A DNA stretch of 64,000 nt from positions 62,001 through 126,000 of the forward strand of contig CANNZV010001161.1 in the NCBI GenBank assembly GCA_947561585.1, in the 5' to 3' direction. Of this stretch, positions 34,613 to 45,475 are shown one piece after another (the first letter of the stretch is position 1; each line of letters opens with the position of its first letter). This stretch comes from Caprella mutica. Taxonomy: Eukaryota > Arthropoda > Malacostraca > Amphipoda > Caprellidae. The position numbers and the translations under genes are program-made. A model generated the notes under the pieces. It had not been told where the DNA came from, searched no databases, and saw only the letters and a program-made list of their open reading frames with translations.

Positions 34613-34998
34613 CCCAAGCAACACAAGTTAATGGGGCCCATGTTGGCACTAGGTGTACAAATCATATTGATACTGTGTGGTTATTTGCAAAATGGGCCAA
34701 CATGGTGACAGCATGGGCTGTTATGTTGAAACCATCTTGGCCCAAGATGTTGCCAATATGTTAATCAGTTTCAGCAACATAATGTTGATAGGCTATATAG
34801 TAATCAGGTTGGGTCAATATGACAATTCAAAAGGATGGATTCGCCACATTGAACCAACCTTCTCCCAAGGTAACATTCCATGAGAATGGAAAACCACATT
34901 ATCCCCATGTAATTTCTAGGTTACTTTTCAGTTTGCCATCTCTTGCCCATCTAACCATATAGTGCGCATGTTGGCACAATGTGTCATGGTTGCTTGGG
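34613..34998. mobile_element. 386-bp element with CCCAAGCAAC inverted ends
   Basis: Begins CCCAAGCAAC and ends GTTGCTTGGG. It sits inside a 36-bp array unit, so the pre-insertion sequence is known: AA lies on both sides (34611-34612 and 34999-35000) where one AA is expected, a 2-bp target duplication. The inside has no coding sequence but repeats ATGTTG/TTGGC words. Confidence 0.85.
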
Positions 34999-35090
34999 AA
35001 TGACACATGTGCTCTAATATATCAAAGAGTACACAATGACACATGTGCTCTAATATATCAAAGAGTACACAATTACACATGTGTTTTTCC
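34999..35090. repeat. 36-bp tandem array, right part
   Basis: About 2.5 further units after the insertion. The array edge is followed by CCGGTCGTTTAAAAGGAAAA, which also flanks the related arrays at 36776 and 39910 in the opposite orientation. Confidence 0.9.
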
Positions 35091-36587
35091 GGTCGTTTAA
35101 AAGGAAAATATCTCCAAAAAAAACTCGCCAAATACATCATTAAAAAAGGGGACAAAAATGTCGACTTTGGACATAGCTTAAATTAGTTCTGATCTTTCAA
35201 TTTTGTTTTACTGTTTAATGTGAATTCGCTTCGTAATTAATTATATAATAAACTATTTACACTCAAGCCCACACTGTCCGACTTTCTAATAATAATATGA
35301 ATATGTTGACTGTACTATCACTCTATCGTAATTTAAGGTAATGGTATTTAGGTAACGTTGCAGGTAACTATTTATAATAGGTACATCTATCAGTCTTGTA
35401 TCCTTTTGAATTAGTCAGAAGTTCACATAATTATACACAACCAAATTTTAAATGGTTGGCTGTTCTATAACCAGTAACCTTAGATTTAATGAATAGAGTA
35501 ATAAAAAAATCAGACTGAAGGAGACATTCAATGCTCTAACTTCATTTAGTCTAGACAAAATGAAAAAGGCCCTACTACTATAAATACTCTCCAAAATAAC
35601 ATTGCATTATAGGAGATTTTCTCCCATCATGTCAACAGAGAGAACATTTTAGGGGGCCATATAAGATTAAACATTGATCCCTCTTAATCTTCTATGGCCC
35701 CATTATAACTTTCTTATGAGCAACTTGGTCATTTCGGCTTGGGAGGATCGACCCTCATGGACTCTTATTAAAACCTAGCCATAGGGTACAACTAGTATAA
35801 TATCTTTGTTACAACTGTGAAAAATCCTTAATGCCAATTTCAAGCAACAGTGAAATTTCCTTCACTGAAGCAATAATGAACTTCTAAAATCTTCAAAGTT
35901 TGTTACAATTAACATGCACATTATTTACCCTATAAATTTTTTTCTATATGTATATGTACAAAAATATAGCAGCAACGTTCGAAGTAGACTCATATTCTAA
36001 AATTGTATCCTTTTCAATGTAGGTGTATAATTTGACACCTTTTGTATCATATTCTACCATCCATCTTGTTTAATTTATTTTGAAAAGTCCCCTCCGAGCA
36101 ATTTCTTATTGTTTTAATCAACGAGGCTAATGTTTCTTATCATTTTTCTGCACACCCCATCGAATTTGATAGCATATTTTCAGTTTTATATACATTTAAA
36201 GATTTTTATAATCAAAACTCTACAATATCTATATTTTACTTCCGACTTACTGATTTTCCGTCAGAAGAAAAAGAATGTACACCATTTGTTTTGATTGTGA
36301 ACTTGGTATTAGGTATAATAAATCTATTTAATATTCGTTATAAAGGTATAAAATTGGATATACTTATTATAGAAACGTATATATAGTTAAAATTAATATC
36401 TTGAACGAAGGCTGAAACGCATAGTTAGTTTATAATATTCAAATTTGAAATGAAAACAAAGAGTTTACAATCTGTTTCTTCATCGTCAGGTTAGGGATTC
36501 GTACAATTATCGCACACAGAGTATTAACAAATTTAAAATCTAATAATAAAAAATACACTAAACAGAAATCATTACTTGCAATATGCT
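35091..36587. other. Unassigned AT-rich DNA
   Basis: CTCTCCAAAATAACATTG at about 35585 also occurs at 21080 as part of a dispersed repeat. No gene is recognised. Confidence 0.4.
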
Positions 36588-36655
36588 TATACTGTTACTT
36601 ATACTGTTACTTATACTGTTACTTATACTGTTACTTTTACTGTTACTTATACTGT
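36588..36655. repeat. 12-bp tandem array
   Basis: About six copies of TTATACTGTTAC, one with TTTTAC. Confidence 0.9.
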
Positions 36656-36699
36656 TGTTTTCTAACTAGTCGGAGTACTGAAATTAAACCTTTATGTTC

Positions 36700-36900
36700 T
36701 AAGGTGACATATTTGTCCCTTTCAAGTGATGTGTTTGGCGAGATTTTTTAAGATATTTTCCTCAAGCGACCGGATAAACACATGAGTACTCTTTCATATA
36801 TTAGTGCACATGTGTACTCTTTCATATATTAGTGCACATGTGTACTCTTTCATATATTAGTGCACATGTGTATACGCTTAAAAATAATTTTTGTTTTGTT
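36700..36900 (-). mobile_element. Element carrying a 28-bp array (related to 34135-35090)
   Basis: TTTGGCGAGATTTTTTAAGA, then TCCTCAAGCGACCGGATAAA, leads into three copies of a 28-bp unit (TACTCTTTCATATATTAGTG...) and GCTTAAAAATAA. The lead-in and unit match the reverse complement of 34085-35150 and another copy at 39870-40010. Confidence 0.55.
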
Positions 36901-37546
36901 TTTTACTGTTTTATATGCTTTTTTTTACCTATACAGTATCTCCGTAAAAAGTACAGTCGATTTTGAAATTAAATAAGCTTGCTATAAATAGGAATATATT
37001 TATTATATGATTTATAATGATATTAATGATTTTACTTCATTTATTCATTGTTATGTTTGAAAAAACTAGTAATTTTTTTTCACTATATTTTGCTAGCATG
37101 AAAATTAAAAAAAAACCTTGTATTAAAAATACGGACCACTACATAAACATATTCCTATTTATAGCAAGCTTCTTTAAATTTTAAAACAAATGTACCTTTT
37201 TTGTGGGAGATTTTGTATTTTACAAGAATTATCACAAAAGTTCTCGCTTTTTTTTCACGCTCAAATTATTTAGGGCAAAACGGATTAATGAATAACAGTT
37301 GATTAATATTGAAATAGGTATATTATAAAGTCGAAAAAAGCATTTTCATATACTCTTTTCCTCATTGTGAAACATAAAAGTTTTCTATCCCTCTATTCAA
37401 GACAAGAGTAGGATCTCATTGTCATAAAATACAAAGATTCCTCTTCTTAATCCTACTCTAAATAAGTACGTCTCGTTCCTTTTATTCCTCAATAAAAAGC
37501 TCTGGAAGGATCTCTTATCCTTAAATCATCATCTCAACACTCAGCT

Positions 37547-37742
37547 AGGGGAAGTTACGAATTATCGGACAGTTCCACGTTTTTGGTCAAAAAAGTATAA
37601 TATACTTTAATATTTTAACTGATTATTTTAATTGGTATCCATGATTGGTTAGTAATTAAAATAATCAGTTAAAATATTAAATTAAATATTTTTCCTATAT
37701 CACCGACAATGTAGAACTGTCCGATAACTCGTAACTTACCCT
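37547..37742. mobile_element. Fold-back MITE, family A
   Basis: Left AGGGGAAGTTACGAATTATC, right CTGTCCGATAACTCGTAAC then TTACCCT; TTGGTATCCATGATTGG is all that is left of the core. Confidence 0.85.
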
Positions 37743-37769
37743 ATATCCATGGACCATGCAAGTAAATCC

Positions 37770-37930
37770 TTTAATGACGTCATATCTTTTTCCCTCGCGA
37801 ACTTTCGCCGTTTATTTTTTTAGTGTAGAGATAGCGGTGGCAGTGAGTGGGAGGGTTGGCGCGACGCTCTGTCACCTCTAACTTCGCATGCTTTATTTAT
37901 ACTTTCACCTGCTCTTTTTACAATAGGGTA
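37770..37930. other. Short GC-richer unique segment
   Basis: Holds TGACGTCATA, CCCTCGCGAACTTTCGCCG and GTTGGCGCGACGCTC in otherwise AT-rich DNA. It could be a promoter or old exon; no coding frame or partner sequence supports either. Confidence 0.2.
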
Positions 37931-38303
37931 GCAACTTATCTGTGATCTTGAACGCAATGTCGTTAATGACAAGTGAAAATAGTTGCTGTGTACTTATCGG
38001 TGCAGGATAGAGTAGGATATGTATAGTTAGTGTGTTATCTCCTACACATCGGTATACAGATATACAAACTACCTAGGTACCTACTCTTTTTTTCTGTTTA
38101 TTCTCTTTTCGTCGATATTCTTAGGACAATTATAAATGTAGGTGAATAATATATGCACAACTTTTAATTGAATATCTAAGACATTCTAAGTTAATACATA
38201 TTTTTAATGTTTAAAATATTACCTACCTACCTATACCCTCTGTAGTGTAAGTTACGAATTATCGGTCAGTTCCACATTTTCGGTCATATAAGAAAAATTG
38301 AGG

Positions 38304-38812
38304 GTCTTTCCAATTAATAGCGGTGCAAAATTTATTAATATATTTATATTAAATGTGTATCATATATACCAAGTTAATAAAGTGAAATGAAAATTAGGTC
38401 ATTAAGATTTATTAATGATAACCAATATGATAATGATAACCAATATGATAATGATATCCAATATTATAATAATAACCAATAAATCATAACCAATATATGA
38501 TAAATGATAACCAATATATGATAAATGATAACCAATATATGATAAATGATAACCAATATATGATAAATGATAACCAATATATGATAAATGATAACCAATA
38601 TATGATAAATTATAACCAATATATTATAAATTAAAACCAATAGCTATATGATAAATGATAACCAATAAATGATAACCAATATGATTATGATAACCAATGT
38701 GATAATGATAACCAATATGATAATGATAACCGATACGTATTACAGTTAAACGCAATTTAATATAAATATATTATTTTATATTTTGTGCCACTATTCTGGG
38801 AAAGACCCAAAA
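38304..38812. mobile_element. Nested inverted-repeat element with an internal array
   Basis: GGGTCTTTCCAATTAATAGC at the left is inverted against ACTATTCTGGGAAAGACCC at the right, with GGTGCAAAAT/ATTTTGTGCC next inside. The centre is a 21-bp tandem array. Confidence 0.65.
38425..38730. repeat. Tandem array, 21-bp and shorter units
   Basis: Units based on ATAACCAATATATGATAAAT plus G, flanked by shorter 14-15-bp versions (AACCAATATGATAATG). Confidence 0.9.
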
Positions 38813-39177
38813 TTGATATAATAATAATTATTATAATTTATTTTTTATTTTAATGGGTATCCATGATACCTGCAAAATAAAATATTATTTTTATTGATAT
38901 CCATGATTCCTGCAGTTATCATGGATACCAATAAAAATAAATAATGATATTATAATATCGTGTTTTCTTCTATGACCGAAGATGTGAAACTGACCAATAA
39001 TACATTACTTACCATACGTGATAGTTTGCAAGAAGCTAGACTCCACAAGCAAACTAACCTCATTAGTTAATTCAAAACAACGTGTGAACAACATGTATCC
39101 ATTAACTAATTACTAAAACGAAAGAAATACTAGACAGTGCTGCTATTTTAAAACACATTGTGATTTAGTAGAATTTA

Positions 39178-39376
39178 GTGAAGTTCCGAATTATCAGTCA
39201 GTTCCACATCTTCGGTCATATAAGAAAAACCTATATAATAATAATTGTTTCACTAGGATTGGTTGAATAAGTTGGTTGTTTTTACTCAACCAATCCTAGT
39301 GCACTAATTATTATTATATCGTTTTTTCTTATATGACCGAAGATGTGGAACTGACCGATGATTCGGAACTTACCCT
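39178..39376. mobile_element. Fold-back MITE, family A (best preserved arms)
   Basis: Left GTGAAGTTCCGAATTATCAG through CATCTTCGGTCATATAAG pairs almost perfectly with the right arm ending CGGAACTTACCCT. The usual core is replaced by a different palindrome, CACTAGGATTGGTTGA and its complement. Confidence 0.9.
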
Positions 39377-39427
39377 AATCAAAGTCCTTTTAAAAAGTTT
39401 ATTAGATTAACAAATTGTAGGCCCCTA

Positions 39428-39560
39428 TAGGGTAAGTTACGAATTTTCGTACAGTTCTAAATATTAGGAAAATATATATAATTTAACCTTTTAACTCGTT
39501 ATTTTTATTGTTATCCATGATCGAAAAAGTGTAACTGTCCGATAACACGTAACTTACCCT
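39428..39560. mobile_element. Fold-back MITE, family A (short)
   Basis: Left AGGGTAAGTTACGAATTTTC, right CTGTCCGATAACACGTAAC then TTACCCT. It begins only about 50 bases from the previous copy. Confidence 0.8.
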
Positions 39561-39869
39561 AGTACATCACATACAAATGGCTTGTTTATAGTACCTACCT
39601 TGCCCGATGCAAATAGCTTGTTTATAAAGTTTTATTTGTGTTTGTACCTACCTACCATCAAAGAGCCTTTTGTACCTAGTTATTCTAACAATATACCTCA
39701 GATGTAGGTACTTCCTAACATCATTAATATGCATTAAAGTGACATGCACTGTATTATAGTGGCTATCGATGGTTAGGGTAATTAATGTTCAGACATTATA
39801 TTCGTATGCTTCTAACCATGCCTTTGTATTTAACCCTTTGTGTCCTAATGAGGTATATATGTCTGCTTA

Positions 39870-40010
39870 CAGATGATGTATTTGGTGAGGTTTTCCTCAA
39901 ACGACCGGATAAACACATGTGTACTCTTCATATATTAGACGCTTTCATTAGTTAAGCACAATTGCGATTTTATATATATTTTAAAATATATATATATATT
40001 TTTTTATTGT
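39870..40010 (-). mobile_element. Remnant of the array-carrying element
   Basis: TTTGGTGAGGTTTTCCTCAA, CGACCGGATAAACACATGTG, one array unit, then AGTTAAGCACAATT, matching both flanks of the 34135-35090 array in reverse. Confidence 0.5.
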
Positions 40011-40127
40011 TTACTATGCTTTTATTTACCTTTGTATTACAAGAATAAAAACTTTTAGAGCAATAATAGTGCATCTCAACCTACTTATGCCCCGTAACTA
40101 TTAGTATGAAGTGTTATATTTGTAAGT

Positions 40128-40395
40128 TAGGTAAGCTCGTATGCTTCATTTACTATCACCTCTTCATTTTCCTCTGCAGCTACCGGTTCTTGTGTCCCTT
40201 TTCGTCACATTCTTTGTTAATTGACTGCATTCACGGAGTAGCTTTTCTGCATTCATGAGCTTAGCTTGTCCCTGACTGGTGGTTTTTCATGAACCCACTT
40301 CCCTCTCTGACTTCTTCTTCCAGTCCCTTGTAACTAATTTCCTTTTGACGTCAGCGATATGGCCTTTGGTTCCGAAGAAGACTTTCAACATCTAC
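40128..40395 (+). repeat. Interspersed repeat (copy)
   Basis: TTTACTATCACCTCTTCATT, CTTGTGTCCCTTTTCG and CAGCGATATGGCCTTTGGTT match 45265-45460. Confidence 0.65.
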
Positions 40396-40754
40396 TGAAT
40401 TAATTAATTCCTAAATTAACATTGTCTTTTTTCTGCAATAAAATGAGCTCATTTTACTTCTCTACTGTTTCTCATAATTCATATACCGTATGAAAAATGA
40501 GAGGGAATTTAATGCTTCATATATATCATCATTACTCAATAGTCAATATTGTTTACATTGTTTGAAAGATTATGGCTCATGAAAATCTTTTGAAAGAATA
40601 TATAAAATGGTATGTTTATTCTATTAGGTATACAGTTCATGCTATTCATCCAAACATAGTTACATAGACTGTACCCTAGGTGGTATATGGTAATATTGTT
40701 TACCTAGTTTATGAGTAACTACGTCCGTTTCCGGTGATGATACATTGTTATAGA

Positions 40755-40800
40755 TTACATTTCGAGTTATCGGACGGTTCCATGTTTTCGATCATGTAAA
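40755..40800 (+). mobile_element. Family A MITE fragment
   Basis: TTACATTTCGAGTTATCGG, then GGTTCCATGTTTTCGATCAT, is a left end only. Confidence 0.5.
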
Positions 40801-41117
40801 AATTATTTTATAATTATTAGGTTAAGTGACAAATTTAATAATAAATAAATTATAATCCTCTTTTTTATGTTTTTTTTAATAACAACCTATTTCAATGTTC
40901 ATCTGGTAGGTACTAATTGTTCTTTTCCCTACACATTATTATTTAAAAGCCACATGGTTTATTTTAGTCTCATTTAATTAGTCTTTTCTCTCTCCTGTAA
41001 ATTTGCCTGTTTTCCCCTTGCCCCGAGTGTTTGGATAAGGCCCATGGACCTTCATTAGACTGTCTCTGACCTTAATGGGGTAGACACATGATGGGGGCTT
41101 AGTGTGATCCAAAGTCA

Positions 41118-43885
41118 ACCATCAACCCATCACTGTAATGATTGATGGTTGTTTTAACCCTTCACTGTAATAACTGATGGTTGTTTTAACCCTTCACTGT
41201 AATGATTGATGGTTGTTTTAACCCTTCACTGTAATCATTGATGGTTGTTTTAACCCTTCACTGTAATCATTGATGGTTGTTTTAACCCTTCACTGTAATG
41301 ATTGATGATTGTTTTAACCCTTTTCTGTAATGATTGATGGTTGTTTTAACCCTTCACTGTAATGATTGATGGTTGTTTTAACCCTTTTCTGTAATAATTG
41401 ATGGTTGTTTTAACCCTTCACTGTAATGATTGATGGTTGTTTTAACCCTTTTCTGTAATGATTGATGGTTGTTTTTAACCCTTCACTGTAATGATTGATG
41501 GTTGTTTTAACCCTTCACTGTAATCATTGATGGTTGTTTTAACCCTTCACTGTAATAACTGATGGTTGTTTTAACCCTTCACTGTAATGATTGATGGTTG
41601 TTTTAACCCTTCACTGTAATCATTGATGGTTGTTTTAACCCTTCACTGTAATGATTGATGATTGTTTTAACCCTTTTCTGTAATAATTGATGGTTGTTTT
41701 AACCCTTCACTGTAATGATTGATGGTTGTTTTAACCCTTTTCTGTAATGATTGATGGTTGTTTTAACCCTTCACTGTAATGATTGATGGTTGTTTTAACC
41801 CTTCACTGTAAAGATTGATGGTTGTTTTAACCCTTTTCTGTAATGATTAATGGTTGTTTTAACCCCTCACTGTAATAACTGATGGTTGTTTTAACCCTTC
41901 ACTGTACTGATTGATGGTTGTTTCAACCCCTCACTGTAATAACTGATGGTTGTTTTAACCTTTCACTGTAAACATTGATGGTTGTTTTAACCCTTCACTG
42001 TACTGATTGATGGTTGTTTTAACCCTTTTCTGTAATGATTGATGGTTGTTTTTAACCCTTCACTGTAATGATTGATGGTTGTTTTAACCCTTCACTGTAA
42101 TCATTGATGGTTGTTTTAACCCTTCACTGTAATAACTGATGGTTGTTTTAACCCTTCACTGTAATGATTGATGGTTGTTTTAACCCTTCACTGTAATCAT
42201 TGATGGTTGTTTTAACCCTTCACTGTAATGATTGATGATTGTTTTAACCCTTTTCTGTAATAATTGATGGTTGTTTTAACCCTTCACTGTAAACATTGAT
42301 GGTTGTTTTAACCCTTCACTGTACTGATTGATGGTTGTTTTAACCCCTCACTGTAATAACTGATGGTTGTTTTAACTCTTCACTTATAGTGACTGATGGT
42401 TGTTTTAACCCTTCACTGTAATAACTGATGGTTGTTTTAACCCTTCACTGTAATAACTGATGGTTGTTTTAACTCTTCAGTGTAATTTGATGGTTGTTTT
42501 AACCCTTCAGTGTAAATTGATGGTTGTTTTAACCCTTCAGTGTAATGATTGATGGTTGTTTTAACTCTTCAGTGTAATTTGATGGTTGTTTTAACTCTTC
42601 AGTGTAATTTGATGGTTGTTTTAACTCTTCAGTGTAATTTGATGGTTGTTTTAACCCTTCAGTGTAATTTGATGGTTGTTTTAATCCTTCAGTGTAAATT
42701 GATGGTTGTTTTAACCCTTCAGTGTAATGATTGATGGTTGTTTTAACTCTTCAGTGTAATTTGATGGTTGTTTTAACTCTTCAGTGTAATTTGATGGTTG
42801 TTTTAACTCTTCAGTGTAATTTGATGGTTGTTTTAACCCTTCAGTGTAAATTGATGGTTGTTTTAACCCTTCAGTGTAATGATTGATGGTTGTTTTAACT
42901 CTTCAGTGTAATTTGATGGTTGTTTTAAACTCTTCAGTGTAATTTGATGGTTGTTTTAACTCTTCAGTGTAATTTGATGGTTGTTTTAACTCTTCAGTGT
43001 AATTTGATGGTTGTTTTAACCCTTCAGTGTAAATTGATGGTTGTTTTAACCCTTCAGTGTAATGATTGATGGTTGTTTTAACTCTTCAGTGTAATTTGAT
43101 GGTTGTTTTAACCCTTCAGTGTAAATTGATGGTTGTTTTAACCCTTCAGTGTAATGATTGATGGTTGTTTTAACTCTTCAATGTAATAACTGATGGTTGT
43201 TTTAACTCTTCAGTGTAATTTGATGGTTGTTTTAACCCTTCAGTGTAATGATTGATGGTTGTTTTAACCCTTCAGTGTAATGATTGATGGTTGTTTTAAC
43301 CCTTCAGTGTAATTTGATGGTTGTTTTAATCCTTCAGTGTAAATTGATGGTTGTTTTAACCCTTCAGTGTAATGATTGATGGTTGTTTTAACTCTTCAGT
43401 GTAATTTGATGGTTGTTTTAACTCTTCAGTGTAATTTGATGGTTGTTTTAACTCTTCAGTGTAATTTGATGGTTGTTTTAACCCTTCAGTGTAAATTGAT
43501 GGTTGTTTTAACCCTTCAGTGTAATGATTGATGGTTGTTTTAACTCTTCAGTGTAATTTGATGGTTGTTTTAACTCTTCAGTGTAATTTGATGGTTGTTT
43601 TAACTCTTCAGTGTAATTTGATGGTTGTTTTAACTCTTCAGTGTAATTTGATGGTTGTTTTAACCCTTCAGTGTAAATTGATGGTTGTTTTAACCCTTCA
43701 GTGTAATGATTGATGGTTGTTTTAACTCTTCAGTGTAATTTGATGGTTGTTTTAACCCTTCAGTGTAAATTGATGGTTGTTTTAACCCTTCAGTGTAATG
43801 ATTGATGGTTGTTTTAACCCTTCAGTGTAATGATTGATGGTTGTTTTAACCCTTCAGTGTAATTTGATGGTTGTTTTAATCCCTC
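41118..43885. repeat. 2.8-kb tandem array, 32-bp and 27-28-bp units
   Basis: All units contain GATGGTTGTTTTAACCCTTC. From 41118 to about 42470 most end ACTGTAATGATT (32 bp); from about 42470 on they carry CAGTGTAA and are mostly 27-28 bp. The second half has higher-order order: the block 42549-42734 recurs almost unchanged at 43528-43713. Confidence 0.97.
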
Positions 43886-44320
43886 ACTCTACATTTTATT
43901 GTTAGCTTCATTATTATACTCATTTATTCTCTGTTTATTCGTTTCTCTCTATCTCCCATCCTTACTATAATTGATATAATATAGTGTTACAACTTACAAA
44001 TGTGATACATATAGTGAATATATCACACTATAGTAATATGATATAGCAGCACTATATAGGGTACATATTCTTATACATATTCATTGCTAAGTCTAGACTT
44101 ATAAATTATTAAGGGAAAATTGGAAACAGTCTATAAATTATTTCAATTAATTACCTGCTCATATATATAATTATTGAATTTTTAAAGTTATTCAATTTAT
44201 ATTTTATTTATGTGTATAAAGTAGCTTCATTTCTACTAATATTTATATTTCTATCTTCAATCCAGAAATATTTCAGGCTCTACGTAATTTAATTCTGGTA
44301 ATTTAAATTAAGATAAAGTT

Positions 44321-44380
44321 AGGGTAAGTTCTTAATTATCGGTCAGTTCCACATTATGGACACGTAAGAAAAAAAATGTA
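44321..44380 (+). mobile_element. Family A MITE left end
   Basis: AGGGTAAGTTCTTAATTATC and GGTCAGTTCCACATT are a left arm fused directly to the family B palindrome at 44381, with no family A right arm. Confidence 0.7.
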
Positions 44381-44644
44381 TAGTCTTTCAACCAGACTGT
44401 TTGCGAAGCTTCTCCTACATATACCACGAGATTTTTGAATAAAATAAGAAAAAACGATATAGTTATTATTTATTTTAGTTGGTATCCATGATACCTGCAG
44501 GTATCATGGATACCAACTAAAATAAATAATAACTATATCGTTTTTTCTTATTTTATTCAAAAATTTCGTGGTATAAGTAGGAGAAGCTTCGCAAACAGTC
44601 TGGTTGAAAGACTAATAAAAAACCCTGCGTGTGCACGGCCCTTA
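44381..44644. mobile_element. Fold-back element, family B
   Basis: About 118-base arms (TAGTCTTTCAACCAGACTGT at the left and its exact complement at the right) are near perfect around the palindromic core at 44479-44518. The right end continues CCCTGCGTGTGCACGGCCC; the matching left tip is lost. Confidence 0.9.
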
Positions 44645-45109
44645 ACACATCGATTCCTTATGACTAGGAACAAATGGATCCACCCTGTATGAACTGTAGT
44701 GTGCCTTTGACAATTAACATATAGACAAGTGTACAGAGTAAAGCGATGTCCGCCATAGACTGGATGGTATGAACGACAATCTGAGAGACATTTTATCAAA
44801 AGTAGATCATAACTACAACATGAACTCTCTGCTACGTTCAACTAATCTATAATGGCAAAAATATAAATTGGAATTCTCAATAATCCGATATCCCATTGCA
44901 ACCTCCAAAATAATGCTTTAAGGTTAGGTTAGCGGTGCGATTGTGGTGTCTGGGGGGCTTACCCCCCCCCCTAGATGATTCCGATAGTGACAAAATGTTA
45001 TAATGTATACACAAATAACATAATTAACATGATATACATAGATAAATTAACATTTAAGACCAATGAAGTGTCGAAACAATGAATGAAACTGTCTGCGGTG
45101 AATTGAAGA

Positions 45110-45475
45110 GAGAAGGGCCCCGAACTGTTGTAATTTGGATTACCTATTGTCTTTTTTCATACATTTTACTCTTTTTAAATGCATTTTGCCATTTTAGAGG
45201 ATAGCGCTAGGGTTATGCTCTTCAAATACGAGGTCTTAGATTTTTGTTTTAGGTAGGCTTGTAGGTTTCATTTACTATCACCTCTTCATTTTCCCCTTCC
45301 ATCCGTGAGTGCAGCCACCGGTGCTTGTGTCCCTTTTCCATGAACATTGTCACTGACTGGTGGTAGGTGACTTTGTTCATGGAGCCACTCTCCTTTCTGA
45401 CTGCTTCTTCTAGTCCCTTGTATTTCATTTCTCTTTGACCTCAGCGATATGGCCTTCGGTTCCGAAACAAACGTT
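45110..45475 (+). repeat. Interspersed repeat, longest copy
   Basis: From GAAGGGCCCCGAACTGTTGT to GGCCTTCGGTTCCGAA. Shares blocks with 11890-12180 (reverse), 25497-25720 and 40128-40395. No ORF. Class unknown. Confidence 0.65.

Larger units (their letters stand above)
38244..39013. mobile_element. Family A MITE interrupted by another element
   Basis: Outer left end GTAAGTTACGAATTATCGG and right end ACTGACCAATAATACATTAC are separated by 770 bases because a second inverted-repeat element sits near the left arm (38304-38812). The family A core is at about 38848-38938. Confidence 0.75.

Noticed and set aside
34123..35155. Minus-strand frames of HMCHCVLFNILE type
   Set aside because: Products of a 36-bp array (12 codons per unit) with no independent support.
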